Assembly: GCA_048013815.1 (NCBI GenBank)
Contig: CM106585.1
Span: forward strand, 12,400,001-12,464,000
From: Setoptus koraiensis
Lineage: Eukaryota; Arthropoda
DNA length: 64,000 nucleotides
Direction: 5' to 3'
The notes beneath the pieces are model-generated. The model ran no database searches and was not told where the DNA came from. It saw only the letters and a list, made by a program, of their open reading frames with translations. Shown here piece after piece: positions 26,557-37,999 of the stretch (its first letter is position 1; each line of letters starts with the position of its first letter). Both the position numbers and the translations under genes were made by a program.

Positions 26557-26914
26557 AAGCGTCAATTAACGCGAGCCAGTTAATGGTTAACAAAAACAAC
26601 ACACAACCCAAATACCAACAACAACAACCAACCAACCAGAAATAACTGATTGTTTTGTTGTTGTTTCATTTTAAATTCAACTCACACCTGACTGTACGTG
26701 CGCCGCCGGGACATAAGCACGCGCGCACACACACACACACACACGCAGCACAGCAACACTGACACGCACACCATAGGGCGTAATAATCAATTTTTTAATT
26801 GTTGCTGCCACTTGTGTGTGTAATGTCATCATCGCAGTCGCCCCATCGCAGCGCTAACGCAGCCACCAACATCAGTAGTGGCCAGACCGATAATAGCAGC
26901 AGCAACAACAGCAG

Positions 26915-26946
<32 letters not shown>

Positions 26947-27203
26947 ATGCAAACAATGCCAACAACAACAACAAGCCCAAACGGAATCCGTTTTGTTCGC
27001 GCTGCCGCAATCATGGCAAAAGTGCCCAAGTTAAAGGCCATAAACGACATTGCGAATATAGGGAATGCCAATGTGAGGGCTGTAAACTTGTTGAATGTAG
27101 ACAAATTGTTTCGGCGGCGCAAATAAAACGCAGACGCTATCAAAAACAAGACGAAGAATGTGGCAGGCAGATTGAGATATCGCCACCAAAGTTCACTAGG
27201 GAT
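26557..27203 (+). repeat. Tandem duplication unit B: 5' leader plus DM-domain coding segment
   Basis: Second copy of the block at 19845-20531, same orientation, about 6.7 kb downstream. The leader has small indels, and most coding differences are silent. Confidence 0.9.
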
Positions 27204-27950
27204 CACAATGATTCAGCAACATTGTTTGCCAACAGACTTATGAGCACCGCTAAACAACATCTACAAATGGCCTCTTCGGTTATGGGGGGTCCCATGTCTG
27301 CTGCTGCCGCTGCTGCTTTTTCCGCAAACCAAACAATCCCGCCGACAATGTCATCGTTAGCACCATCAATGTTAAATCATCAAAGCGCTTTGCAACATCA
27401 GCATCACCATCATAGGCAACATCTCCATCAACAGCAACACCCGCAACAACAAATACATCACCATCAGCAACAACAGCAACACAGTAGTAATATTGGCAAT
27501 CACGCCGATACTATTAATAGTAGTAGTAATCATCATCATCACCAACAACATCAACAACACCAGTTACTTATTGCGAGCACTCTAAGTGCCAGAACTACTT
27601 CTCAGCAACAACAACAGCCACCCCCGCCGCCGCCGCCACCACCAACACAACAACAGCATCAGCCACTTAGGTCACCATCTATTGCCGAACAGATCGAGCT
27701 AGTGGAAGATCTACAGCCGTTCGGTTCGTTGGCCATCTTTGCCTGGCTTAAAAGTGAAAATTTCGATCTTATTAAGTTGCGCAAAATGATTGATTCCTCT
27801 AGGTCATCATTCAACGATTTATTGAAATATAAACAAATGTCCCTAGCGACAATAAACGCTCTGCCTGTAACACAGACCCTAATTTGGCCTGATATAAATG
27901 CTGCTCATCATCATTTGAGGCAGACAACTCATCACCATAACATATTATGA
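26823..27950 (+). CDS. DM-domain (doublesex-like) transcription factor, paralogue 2, with DSX-type dimerisation region
   Basis: ATG at 26823 (MSSSQSPHRS, as in the upstream paralogue). The DM domain is nearly identical in protein to paralogue 1 (ISPP for ITPP is the main change near its end), with all zinc ligands present. After PPKFTR the two proteins diverge completely. This one has Gln/His/Pro-rich linkers and then a conserved-looking helical block, LVEDLQPFGSLAIFAWLKSE, followed by DLIKLRKMIDSS at about residues 300-335. Spacing and hydrophobic pattern resemble the UBA-fold DSX dimerisation domain, so this is the better candidate for a functional doublesex-type factor. The stop lies 9 bp from the stop of the convergent UPF2 gene, so the 3' untranslated regions must overlap. 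The dsx label is inference. Confidence 0.87.
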
Positions 27951-27959
27951 ATATGACCT

Positions 27960-30900
27960 CTATGAATTAACAACATAATTTTGTACATGTTTATCAGCTT
28001 GCGCGTAAGACGTTGCAAAGTTGAATTTTGGACGTATAGTTGTGATCGTGTCTTTAAACAAATATTCAATTGACACAGGAAATTGATTGTCACTCATGGC
28101 CATACAATATGGATGTAATGTATAAATGTAACGCTTACACCAGAAGTAGCGTTGAAAAAATAATAAATAATAATCCAATTTCCTTTTATCTTGTCCCGAA
28201 CTCAAGTACTGTCCACAACTCTCCAAAAGATCACAAATTAACTTGATTCTGAAAAGATTATCCGGTGGATCAATTTCAGACAACTGTATGTGCACTAAAG
28301 TGCTTCCGGGTTGAGGATAGTAAATTCCATACGTGATTAGTGAATAGAGAATCTTGAATATCAATGATGACTCTGACAACTTGTAATTGTATAACTCTCC
28401 TAAAAATCGTATCATGGGTATGCGACGTTGATTGAAGTTAGCTTGATTGATTTCCATCATGAGCAATATGTCCTCAACAACACCGTCTATAACCAGAGTT
28501 GAGACCCAATTATTATATCTATTGAATGCGGCCAATAAAGCAGCAACATACCTGATATTGTAAAATTTTACATTGTACACTTCTATCAAGCACTTGATGG
28601 TGAACTTGGCTATCTCAGGGTCTTGCCAATCCAACTTTCTTAGTTGTGTCAAGACTTTGTCTATGGTAGACCTGCTAAGACAATCATACAAGAGATACTT
28701 GATATAGGCTTGCGTTGGAGGAATTTCGACAGTTTGAGCTACCACTTCTGGAGGTTTTGAAAAGTAATAGGCATTCTCAATCATGGTAATATACTTCGAA
28801 TCAACTGAAAGTAATAACTTCTTTCTCATCATCTGTTCAAGCAACAATTTTATCTTGTAGTGAGATTCTTGCGATCTATATAGTAACCTTCCACACGTCT
28901 CTAGTAGATTGCAACACATCTCTATGTGGTGGTGAGTGAAGTCGGACAATAGTATTTTGAGACAAGTTAATGCCTCTTGTTTGGAGAATAAACCGAACTT
29001 GACAAGCTCACCTATGAATCTAACATTTTTTACTTTGCTCTCAATGTTAATTTGATCCTTTTTTCGAAAAAGCATCCTAAAGTCTTGTTTGAGCATAACG
29101 ACTAACTCCGGAGCCATACTAGGAACAACAGGATGAATGGTGGCAATCAGCCTAGCGTAGAATGGTAGCAGATCAAGACGGGTTCTCTGCACTGAGAATA
29201 AGGTCTTAACAAGTTTCTTCCTCCCAAATTTAGTATTGAAGTATCTCACGAAATCCACCGCTGCTTTATCAATCATGTCTCTATTAACGCAGTTAGCTAG
29301 TTTAGAAAAGTATGAATCTGATGTCATCCGGCCTTTCTGATCAGAGGAGGAAATGAGATATTGGGCTAGAGCCGCGTTAGCTGTTTCATCGCCCTCTGTT
29401 GAGTTTTCCATGGTGTCACCGGATGTAGTAATGTGCGACTTCATGTGTATGTCATTTGTTTCATCGTCAGCATAATCCATGAGAGACTGATCCTCCTCTC
29501 CAAAGCGATCTAAAGTCTCCAAATCGATTGGAGAACGGTCGCCTTGCTCTGATTTGGTCTCTTCATCCTCGTTTGTGTCACTTGCAATTTCTTCGTTTGT
29601 ATCATTGGAACTCTTGCTAAATATCTTTTGAATATCGTTTGGACTCAACGATTGTTTTTGCTCTTCAGTAGTATCCATGTTGACTTCCATTTGACCATTA
29701 ATTTCAGGCGAATTCGAATCAGTGGCCATCTGCACGTTCTGAGATTCCTTTTGACTTTTTTCATCCTTGGAACTTAGTGTTTCTTTCAGATTTGAACTAG
29801 AAATCTTATTCACCAAGTGCGGAAAGATCGATTTCAGATCTAGTAAGTTTTCGTAGAAATTTCTAGCATCATCATCCTCCCATATGGATAAAAGATTTGG
29901 ATCTGAACCAGAGTGAAACAACTCAGTCGATGTAGAATCTTCTTCGTTGGCGTTCTCCTTAGAAGAATCTAGCACAGGTAAATTAGGCAAGCTCTCATCC
30001 AATATATCGCTCAATTGTTGAACTATGTTGTACGATTTTTGACATTCTATTTGCTTTGCTTCAAACCTTTCCTTTCTTTCCCGGGACAGCTCACCTTTTG
30101 TATTGATGACTCTCTTGTTCTGTAGGTCCAATTGATTTAATTCCTCATGCAGATTAATTGTGTGATTGCAGAATATATTATAATAATCCTTCAGGCATGA
30201 TCTCAGAGCACGTTGTTTCTCTACTGGAAGAAAATCACTTTGTGGAATGTTGCAACCATGTTTTTCAGCCAATAAACGCATCTTACTAGAAACCAATCCA
30301 GCGTAATCATCACCACAGGATCGACAGAAAGACAATATTGCACTGGCGTTTTGATAACTGTTTTTGTCATGAATAGTTAAGTAGGTAAGCAAATTACTTA
30401 AAACATTCAAGCTATCCTTAGGACTAAAAATACCACTCGATATCAATTCAGCAAATAGCCTAAGATCAACACGCATCTTCGAAGGGTTGAATATTGTATC
30501 GCTTGGCTGGTTGCACAATATTCCTGTAGAGGCCAACGATGCTTGGTTAGTGGAGCTATGGTTTGTAGAGGAGCTGTTGTTGGTAGGGGATGTTGAAGTA
30601 GACATATACAACATGCAACCTGATGTAGATTGCAATGGAATGTTTGACGTATTGTTAGAATCGTACGTAGTTTGCTTCTTGATTGAAGGGAAATATTTGA
30701 TCCATTGACTAAGCAGTTGCTTACTGAATTGAGGATAACGTTGATGCAATCGCGAACAAATATCAATGACGGTATGTACATCGCTGAGTTTCAATTTGGC
30801 TTCCACAATCGAAGAAGCAATCTCGGATATAAACTTAGTAAGGTTCAAGCTATTGATATCCTTGATGAGCTGATCCCTTTGATTCTCCGTCATGTTTTTA

Positions 30901-31076
30901 ATTTTCCTGACGAAAGTTGAATTCTTCTTGATTGAAGAGTCGAGTGTAGCGAAGAAACTCTCGTCTGGATAGGTGATATTTTCTTTCGCATTTTGTTCGC
31001 GTTGCTTCAACTTCAGAGAAAGCCTTTCTTCAGTTTCTCTTATAAATAGATGGATGGTCTCTACTTCTTGTTCCAT
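27960..31076 (-). CDS. UPF2: Regulator of nonsense transcripts 2 (UPF2), without the usual C-terminal region
   Basis: Scaffold of nonsense-mediated mRNA decay, binding UPF3 and UPF1. One exon, 1038 residues, ATG at 31076. MIF4G-1 (about residues 30-330) shows FATLDSSIKKN, SSIVEAKLKLSDV and FCRSCGDDYAGLV. The link has WEDDDARNFYENLLDLK and an acidic stretch. MIF4G-2 starts near residue 590 (LANCVNRDMIDKAAVDF, RLDLLPFYARL, FTHHHIEMCCNLLETCGR). MIF4G-3, the UPF3-binding unit, follows (LDWQDPEIAKF, QANFNQRRIPMIRFLGELYN, DLLESCGQYL, FFQRYFWCK). Human UPF2 goes on for ~240 more residues with an acidic stretch and the UPF1-binding hairpins; here the frame stops soon after RPKFNFATSYAQ. Either this protein lacks that part or an exon lies further off. 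Confidence 0.95.
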   Translation of the reverse strand: MEQEVETIHLFIRETEERLSLKLKQREQNAKENITYPDESFFATLDSSIKKNSTFVRKIKNMTENQRDQLIKDINSLNLTKFISEIASSIVEAKLKLSDVHTVIDICSRLHQRYPQFSKQLLSQWIKYFPSIKKQTTYDSNNTSNIPLQSTSGCMLYMSTSTSPTNNSSSTNHSSTNQASLASTGILCNQPSDTIFNPSKMRVDLRLFAELISSGIFSPKDSLNVLSNLLTYLTIHDKNSYQNASAILSFCRSCGDDYAGLVSSKMRLLAEKHGCNIPQSDFLPVEKQRALRSCLKDYYNIFCNHTINLHEELNQLDLQNKRVINTKGELSRERKERFEAKQIECQKSYNIVQQLSDILDESLPNLPVLDSSKENANEEDSTSTELFHSGSDPNLLSIWEDDDARNFYENLLDLKSIFPHLVNKISSSNLKETLSSKDEKSQKESQNVQMATDSNSPEINGQMEVNMDTTEEQKQSLSPNDIQKIFSKSSNDTNEEIASDTNEDEETKSEQGDRSPIDLETLDRFGEEDQSLMDYADDETNDIHMKSHITTSGDTMENSTEGDETANAALAQYLISSSDQKGRMTSDSYFSKLANCVNRDMIDKAAVDFVRYFNTKFGRKKLVKTLFSVQRTRLDLLPFYARLIATIHPVVPSMAPELVVMLKQDFRMLFRKKDQINIESKVKNVRFIGELVKFGLFSKQEALTCLKILLSDFTHHHIEMCCNLLETCGRLLYRSQESHYKIKLLLEQMMRKKLLLSVDSKYITMIENAYYFSKPPEVVAQTVEIPPTQAYIKYLLYDCLSRSTIDKVLTQLRKLDWQDPEIAKFTIKCLIEVYNVKFYNIRYVAALLAAFNRYNNWVSTLVIDGVVEDILLMMEINQANFNQRRIPMIRFLGELYNYKLSESSLIFKILYSLITYGIYYPQPGSTLVHIQLSEIDPPDNLFRIKLICDLLESCGQYLSSGQDKRKLDYYLLFFQRYFWCKRYIYTLHPYCMAMSDNQFPVSIEYLFKDTITTIRPKFNFATSYAQADKHVQNYVVNS

Positions 31077-31406
31077 GCTGGGAATTTCGAATCAGTAAAT
31101 CATTTTGTTTGTAAAGAGCAAGAGATATGAGTTCAATTTCAAAGTGATCGGAGGATTAAGAAATATCAAAATCACAAATAGATTAAAAACACATGACCCA
31201 GAGCTAGCTTCTGTGGCGCGAGATTTTGAAAGAAACGGTATTTTAAATACCGTGTTTGTAGCATCTGAATTACAACTCTCAAGCCTTTATTATGCTGGAA
31301 TAATAGATGAAGGAATATTTTTTTAGTAATTACCCTATCGACTACAAATGGAGATGAACAGACAACAAAAAAAGATGGATGAAAATTTTACCTATAAAAT
31401 CTAGAT
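31077..31406. other. Short spacer between UPF2 and NKAP (both minus strand)
   Basis: 330 bp holding the UPF2 promoter and NKAP 3' end. The plus-strand frame at 31105-31326 shows no family motif. Confidence 0.5.
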
Positions 31407-32449
<1,043 letters not shown>

Positions 32450-33430
32450 ATGACTATAGCAAACTCACTCAAACTATTATTTCTTGGGTCCGATGATTTC
32501 TCATTGCCCACACTGAAGACATTGATCAGGACATCTCAACACAAAATTGATGTGGTTACAAAGCCTGGCACTCTCATAGATTTCTGGGCCAAGCAACAAA
32601 ATCTCAACGTTAAACACTGGCCAGTAGAAAGAAAACAATATGATTTAGGATTAGTTATATCTTTTGGACATTTGATAGACGAAGACACGATAAAGCTATG
32701 CAAAGAAGGAATATTCAATGTTCATCCCAGTCTGCTGCCGCGCTGGAGAGGTTCTACACCTATCGAAAGAGCCATACAGTATGGCGATGAGCAAACTGGA
32801 GTCACATTGATGAAGATAAAACCTCACAAATTCGATGTCGGTGAAATATTGATGCAGAAAGCGATCGATATAAAGAGGAGAGAAACAAGAAAAGAACTAT
32901 TAGTCCGTTTAGCTGCACTTGCTTCGGAGATGACAGGGAATTTCTTAAAAGACCCTTACCATTATATTGATCAGGCGGTACCTCAACCGGAGAGAGGCAA
33001 AACTTTTGCCAAGAAACTAACGGCACAGTGTGGGAGGCTCGATTTTCACTTATGTGATTCATATGAAATTGATCGTAAAGTTCGCGCACTATCTTTTACT
33101 ATAGACACTTATACTAATTGGATTGATGGGAGACGATTGTGTCTCATGAATAGTTTAGATCCTGAAATCGTAAATAGTCTACAACTTGATACATTGATAA
33201 GAAAGACAGACCTTAGATTTTCCAATTATAGTGATGAAGATCTTCCGCCTGGATTTGTATATTTCCACAAGATCCGTGAGATACTTTGTGTAAGATGTGC
33301 AAATCAAACTTGGTCTGCCTTCAAGCATGTCTCTTTGAAGTCCAAGAGAACCATGACTGCTACAGAATTCTATAACGGCTATCTTCATAGAGGTTACAGA
33401 GAAGGAATGCCTATACTCAAGACTTTGTAG
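32450..33430 (+). CDS. MTFMT: Mitochondrial methionyl-tRNA formyltransferase
   Basis: Formylates Met-tRNA for mitochondrial translation initiation, using 10-formyl-tetrahydrofolate. 326 residues, one exon, ATG at 32450. The Rossmann-type N-terminal domain opens LKLLFLGSDDFSLPTL. The catalytic loop FNVHPSLLPRWRGSTPI (about residues 90-106) holds the active Asn and His. The third catalytic residue, Asp, sits in GVTLMKIKPHKFDVGEIL. The C-terminal OB-like domain has the linker FAKKLTAQCGRLDF, then IDRKVRALSF. Length and order match animal MTFMT apart from a short N-terminus; targeting would have to rely on the first few residues. It converges with the M13 peptidase gene. Confidence 0.95.
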   Translation: MTIANSLKLLFLGSDDFSLPTLKTLIRTSQHKIDVVTKPGTLIDFWAKQQNLNVKHWPVERKQYDLGLVISFGHLIDEDTIKLCKEGIFNVHPSLLPRWRGSTPIERAIQYGDEQTGVTLMKIKPHKFDVGEILMQKAIDIKRRETRKELLVRLAALASEMTGNFLKDPYHYIDQAVPQPERGKTFAKKLTAQCGRLDFHLCDSYEIDRKVRALSFTIDTYTNWIDGRRLCLMNSLDPEIVNSLQLDTLIRKTDLRFSNYSDEDLPPGFVYFHKIREILCVRCANQTWSAFKHVSLKSKRTMTATEFYNGYLHRGYREGMPILKTL

Positions 33431-33671
33431 GCAGTATCGATTGACTATTTCAAGGAACACCGGAATATCGACAAATTTTCAAAGAAACAAAAAGCAGTCG
33501 TTTTCTCTCTCTCATAGTCTCTCTGGCTTAACCAACGTGTACCTATATTTTTTTATTTAACCAAACCAATTATTTTACCATATTCCCCCCCCCCCTTGAT
33601 CATGCCTGTAATTAATTCTTGTCGCCCGACATAGACAAGACTCACAAGTATCTTTGAAGTCTGACCTCTGA

Positions 33672-35279
33672 TCAAGACCATAGATGACAATTCAATTCGG
33701 GATTCATAGCTGAATTTACATTACAATTGAAAACCTTGTTGAATCCCGGTAAGCCTGCGAAGGCACCATTCACTCTGTACCTAGGAATGGAATATTTATC
33801 GGTTTTGATTTTTTGTTTGAGATTACTTGTTGGGACTAACGCGCATTCGGTTTGCGCTGCTGCTATCCAAAAGAGTTCTTCAGGCTTCAATTCTTCCAAG
33901 CCAATCAGTTTCATTCTGTCAATTTCATCTTTATCACTCGATCTGTAGGCTCGAAATGCTGCCTGAACACCACCTATGTCGCACATATTCTCATCCAGCG
34001 TCCTACTTCCGTTGAGATTGAGCTGAGTCTGAGTATCTCTATACTTACTAAACTGTTCCGAAACGCATCCAGTTCTCATTTTATATTGTTCGAGAGTTTT
34101 TTGATCCCAATCTTCAGATATGTTCCTATGTTGACTAGTGTCGAACATATGAAAAAGTTCATGCCCGTAGAAGCTCCCGCTTGCGCCATAGTTCAGATAA
34201 CTCGGCACAGATTCATTGAAGTAAATACCTCGCATAAATCCTTCGCTCACAAACACTGCATGCTGCACGTCATTGTATTCCATTTCCGTCAATATTCTTT
34301 TGTTATATAAAACAACTTCTTCGTCTAAATCTGCGTCTCTGATCTGCGTTTTTCTGGTCATTTCATTCAAGTTACTAATGTAGTCATCAGCGCTCTCCTC
34401 GAGGTCCATGCTTCCATAAATTCGTTGCAGCTTACGAATATCCAGGAATTTGTCCGGAATCATCCCGAACTGTCTCACTGATTGTAGACGATCTTTCGCT
34501 AGAACCTTTGCTTCAGCACTCATCCATACTAACTCGTCTATCATTTGAACTGCAGCACGTTTGACTGACTTAAACATTATATCGACCCCGTCGTAATAAG
34601 TATCCTTTGTATCGTTACTGGCATATACTTCGAAGTATCGGCTCAACAACGGACCGAAGTTGTAGTGGTTCGTTTCTTTTTCTAGTTTCATCTTCATTCT
34701 CTCTTTACAAACTTCTTCGGCGTCTTCTTCTTTTTTTTCTTTTTTTTTGATCTCTGAACAACATTGAATCAGTATTAGATGAAATTAGACGGAATTCTGC
34801 CTTATCCAATCAATCGAAGCCACATATTCATTTTATACTCACCATAATTTTTACAACTTTTGAAAAAAGCTCCAAACTTCTGTCTGAGAGAATCAATATC
34901 GTCAAGTTCTTCCGTTGCTTTCCTGAGGGTTTTTAGCAGAATCTCCTCGACTTCATCCTGGTTTTCATGGTATTGATCGAAGTGTGTGGTTCCGTCCCAT
35001 TTTTTTATTCCTCCCTTGTAGCGCCCGCAAGAGTACTATGTTCGAGCAGAAGAAAGAAATCTATTTGTTAGACGCATGATCAGTCAACGAGTCGCGATGA
35101 TCATCTTATAAATTAGGGCTTATTACCTCATAAAAGTCCGTGCAAGGGTCAATTGCTGGGTTCATATTCTCTTTTATCCTTTCAGCCGCTAGGAAGCAGG
35201 CTTCGGTCGTGCAAATTTGAGTCGCACTTTGTACATAGCTTAAAAAGTGTGCAAGAAAGAATACTGCTATAAATCTCAT
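33672..35279 (-). CDS. Neprilysin-family (M13) metallopeptidase-like protein, short and with altered active-site motifs
   Basis: Minus-strand exons are 35279-35127, 35035-34843 and 34753-33672 (475 residues, in phase). The first ATG with a proper signal peptide is MRFIAVFFLAHFLSYVQSA; an ATG at 35306 is an alternative. The N-terminus has the M13 Cys pattern (ICTTEAC, DPCTDFYEYSCGRY). The zinc site is HELFH with Glu in LDENMCD, and the C-terminal block ends NPELNCHLWS. Compared with neprilysin (~750 residues), the N-lobe is about 250 residues short. The NAxY substrate-binding motif is not there (EMEY at that place). The position of the transition-state His (KTDVHS in neprilysin) reads KTDKYS. 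The protein is predicted secreted rather than type II anchored. Catalysis is doubtful; a binding or inhibitor role is possible but not shown. Confidence 0.88.
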
Positions 35280-36443
35280 TGTGATGTTTGAAGATCGGGG
35301 CCTCATTTCAGCCCAACCAATCAATATTTCTGCGTAGGTAGACTCTATCAAGTTCTTATTGTTTTCTCTGGTTAGAAGTATGACTGATCAATGAATAATC
35401 GAATCCATTAATTTATAGTTCACTTACGCAAGACGAGGCTCGATTCAGAGGCTCTGCGAGAAATCCACTTATGAGTTGTTACTATCTTATTAGTTGAGCA
35501 ACAATGTTATTATTCAGCACCCTCCACCTCATCCTGAAACTAACGAGTTTTTTCTCCTCCAAGGACATTGCGAAAACTGTGAAAAAAATATTACGAGTAT
35601 CGATAGCAGCACAATTATGATTGTTATTATTATGTAAGACTAGGATAGATTCCTCAGCTCCGCGACAGACTCGTTTGAGAACTGAGACTTATCATTACAC
35701 GAGGGACGAGATCTGCGTTAAACCGGAACCTTCTATCGTTATGTACGCTATAAATTCACTCGGAGCGCTTTATATCGAGAATAAGGAGGTATTGTATCGG
35801 TGAGCATTAAGTATTCTACCAAAACAAGTTGAGTGACGAATCCCATCGCAAGGTAAGAAGCAGTTTGAAAAAAAAAAGTCTTCAAGGTAGGTAAGCAAGA
35901 CCGACAAACCTAAACCTGTCTTTTCACGTGATATGGCCCTCAATCCATGTAGAGTTCGTGTCCAACTGCAAGAACAGAGAAGACGCAATCGGCATATGAC
36001 ATTCAAATGCAAATGACGCACCGGATTTAATGTAGACGGAGGGATGGAAGTTTTCTCTTGGGTAGCTTGATAAATGTGCACTCATTAGTATGTCAGAACG
36101 AAGGTTACAAACACTTGCAACAGGACAAAATGAGACGCTTCAAGTGAATCCAATTATCACTTGCGTGCAACAATAAAAACATGACAAGCAACATCAGCTT
36201 TTCTAACGTCTCACTGAGCTTCTCTAGAATCAATTGTGATGGAAGATATAGAAATGATTGGATGAAAACACTTGGAACCGAGAACCGGATTGGATGGTGT
36301 AAAAATCACTTAACTTGAACATTCTTTCAAACGTTCGAGTAATGATTTAGAAATGTGGACTGGCATCGAATTGATCTGTTGCTGTAATACTCATGCCTAG
36401 GATAGATTTGTGTATATATAGAGTTTCAAAGGCTTCAGCCAAG
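35280..36443. other. Intergenic, nothing recognised
   Basis: 1.1 kb between divergent genes. Small open frames (35621-35803, 35770-36081) have no features. Confidence 0.5.
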
Positions 36444-37553
36444 ATGCCAGGCAGCAAGAGCAAATTGGCCAGTCTCAACACCTTAGGATTGGTGATGCAC
36501 AACAATGATAAATTAGCTCAAGCTGTAGAGCAAAGAGGTGGCGAAAAGAGGCACACAGTTCAACTGGTAGATAACCAGATATATCAATTTGGCCGAGATT
36601 CCAATAGAGCCTCGTCCTCTAAAAACGTTGATGTAGAGGACACTTTGAGCCCCTTGATTCTGGACATGACTTTCCATACTCCATATTTCAACTACGCCAT
36701 AATTGACGCTTGCATTATGCCCTCTTCCAATATTGTCAAATATAGATCGATTAGCGTATGCTTAACCCTGTTGAGATCTCGAATTCCTGCACCCAATGCC
36801 ACAACAATTGCCAAAATGCAACAAAGTAAACAGGATACTCTGGAAATTTGGGATAGAATTAATGGAGTGTATGACAAAAAGATAATTTACCCATGTCTCA
36901 AATTGGATAAATTTGGCTCTCTAGAACATCTGAATATCTATGCATTGATTGGTATGGATCAAGGTTTGAAAAAATCATTGCTCCTGGAGACATTTCACTC
37001 GTCCCTGGATGAACTAAACCTATTGATTGACTCATTCCGTCAGATAATGTCACCGGAACTGTCTAGACAGGCTGGCCTAATAATGATGTTAGTGAGATAT
37101 ACCGGCGTTGAAACGTGTCTCAAGCCAAAGCCACAATTTGTGGAGGCAATCTTTATGACATTCATCTATTACGGTTTTGTGAACAAAGATGAAAAACTAA
37201 AACAGACACTAGATGAGGGCTCCTCGAAAAAAATTTGCGATCAAATCGGTCCATTAGCTGTAAGATTTAAAACTTCGCAGAGTCCAATGGAACAGATATA
37301 TCGCAGAATAATGCACTTCATAAGCCAATTACAATCATCAATAGTATCTTACGAATGCTTGAACACTTTACTTGACAGTCCACTCAGCATGCTCAAGTTG
37401 GAACAGTATATGAACTGTGTACTTGTTTTTAACTTGACCAAATGTTTACGTTTGGAAAAGCTGAAGATAGAAACAATCCTGGGCGAGCCCAATTACACTT
37501 GTTTACTGGATTGCTGTAATTTGATTAAGACCTTAGTTGATGTTGAACAATAA
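36444..37553 (+). CDS. Unknown protein, helical; N-terminus shared with the ORF at 42920
   Basis: 369 residues from the ATG at 36444 (MPGSKSKLASLNTLGL); an in-frame ATG at 36393 is also possible, but only the inner start is conserved in the second copy at 42920. Residues 1-70 are polar and shared with that copy almost unchanged. From about residue 72 onward the protein is unique in the window, rich in Leu/Ile and predicted mostly alpha-helical (for example EHLNIYALIGMDQGLKKSLL and FRQIMSPELSRQAGLIMML). No signal peptide, membrane segment or catalytic motif is evident. I do not recognise the family. Good codon structure and length support a real gene. Confidence 0.65.
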   Translation: MPGSKSKLASLNTLGLVMHNNDKLAQAVEQRGGEKRHTVQLVDNQIYQFGRDSNRASSSKNVDVEDTLSPLILDMTFHTPYFNYAIIDACIMPSSNIVKYRSISVCLTLLRSRIPAPNATTIAKMQQSKQDTLEIWDRINGVYDKKIIYPCLKLDKFGSLEHLNIYALIGMDQGLKKSLLLETFHSSLDELNLLIDSFRQIMSPELSRQAGLIMMLVRYTGVETCLKPKPQFVEAIFMTFIYYGFVNKDEKLKQTLDEGSSKKICDQIGPLAVRFKTSQSPMEQIYRRIMHFISQLQSSIVSYECLNTLLDSPLSMLKLEQYMNCVLVFNLTKCLRLEKLKIETILGEPNYTCLLDCCNLIKTLVDVEQ

Positions 37554-37726
37554 AGTCATTATTCAACGCCTGTCTAGATTGTTCAAAACTGCTTGAAAAT
37601 CAAAAACCGACGCTTCACAAACCATCAAGATGAGCGCTCGGCCAAAGCACTTCAATGTTAGTATTATTATACGACAATGATTCATAAACAAAAGATTAAC
37701 AATAATCTATAAACAATATCGTAAAA

Positions 37727-37999
37727 ATGTCAAAATTTAATCTGTCTACTAATGTTTGTGGCCGTCGTTCCAATATCTGCTTCTCTGTTCTAGCTGGGCA
37801 ACTTGATGCGAAACGCATCTGGCAACTCGACGGGCTTACGATTATACACTGTGAAAATCAGTATCAATCTATCGCAATCTTGTTAGAGACAAACTTGTTG
37901 CTTGAGCGCAGTCCATTCATCCTAACCGAAACTTCTATTGCCGGCACTCAACAGAAGTTAGTTCAACAGAATTTTACTTGTTTACCAATACTCACATAG
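37727..37999 (+). CDS. Small hypothetical protein (90 residues)
   Basis: Frame with an ATG at 37727 in an A-rich context (GTAAAAATGTC), 174 bp after the preceding gene. It reads as mixed alpha/beta sequence (SVLAGQLDAKRIWQLDGL). No motif is recognised. It could be an exon of a larger gene or chance. Confidence 0.25.
   Translation: MSKFNLSTNVCGRRSNICFSVLAGQLDAKRIWQLDGLTIIHCENQYQSIAILLETNLLLERSPFILTETSIAGTQQKLVQQNFTCLPILT

Larger units (their letters stand above)
21680..26822. other. CpG- and simple-repeat-rich spacer between the two DM-domain genes
   Basis: 5.1 kb with no supported gene. About 22560-24900 is unusually rich in G, C and CG dinucleotides, with many GGCCGGCC and GCGGCCGG tracts; the rest is CA, CAA and TTG repeats. 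A MITE lies at 25867-26032. Confidence 0.55.
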
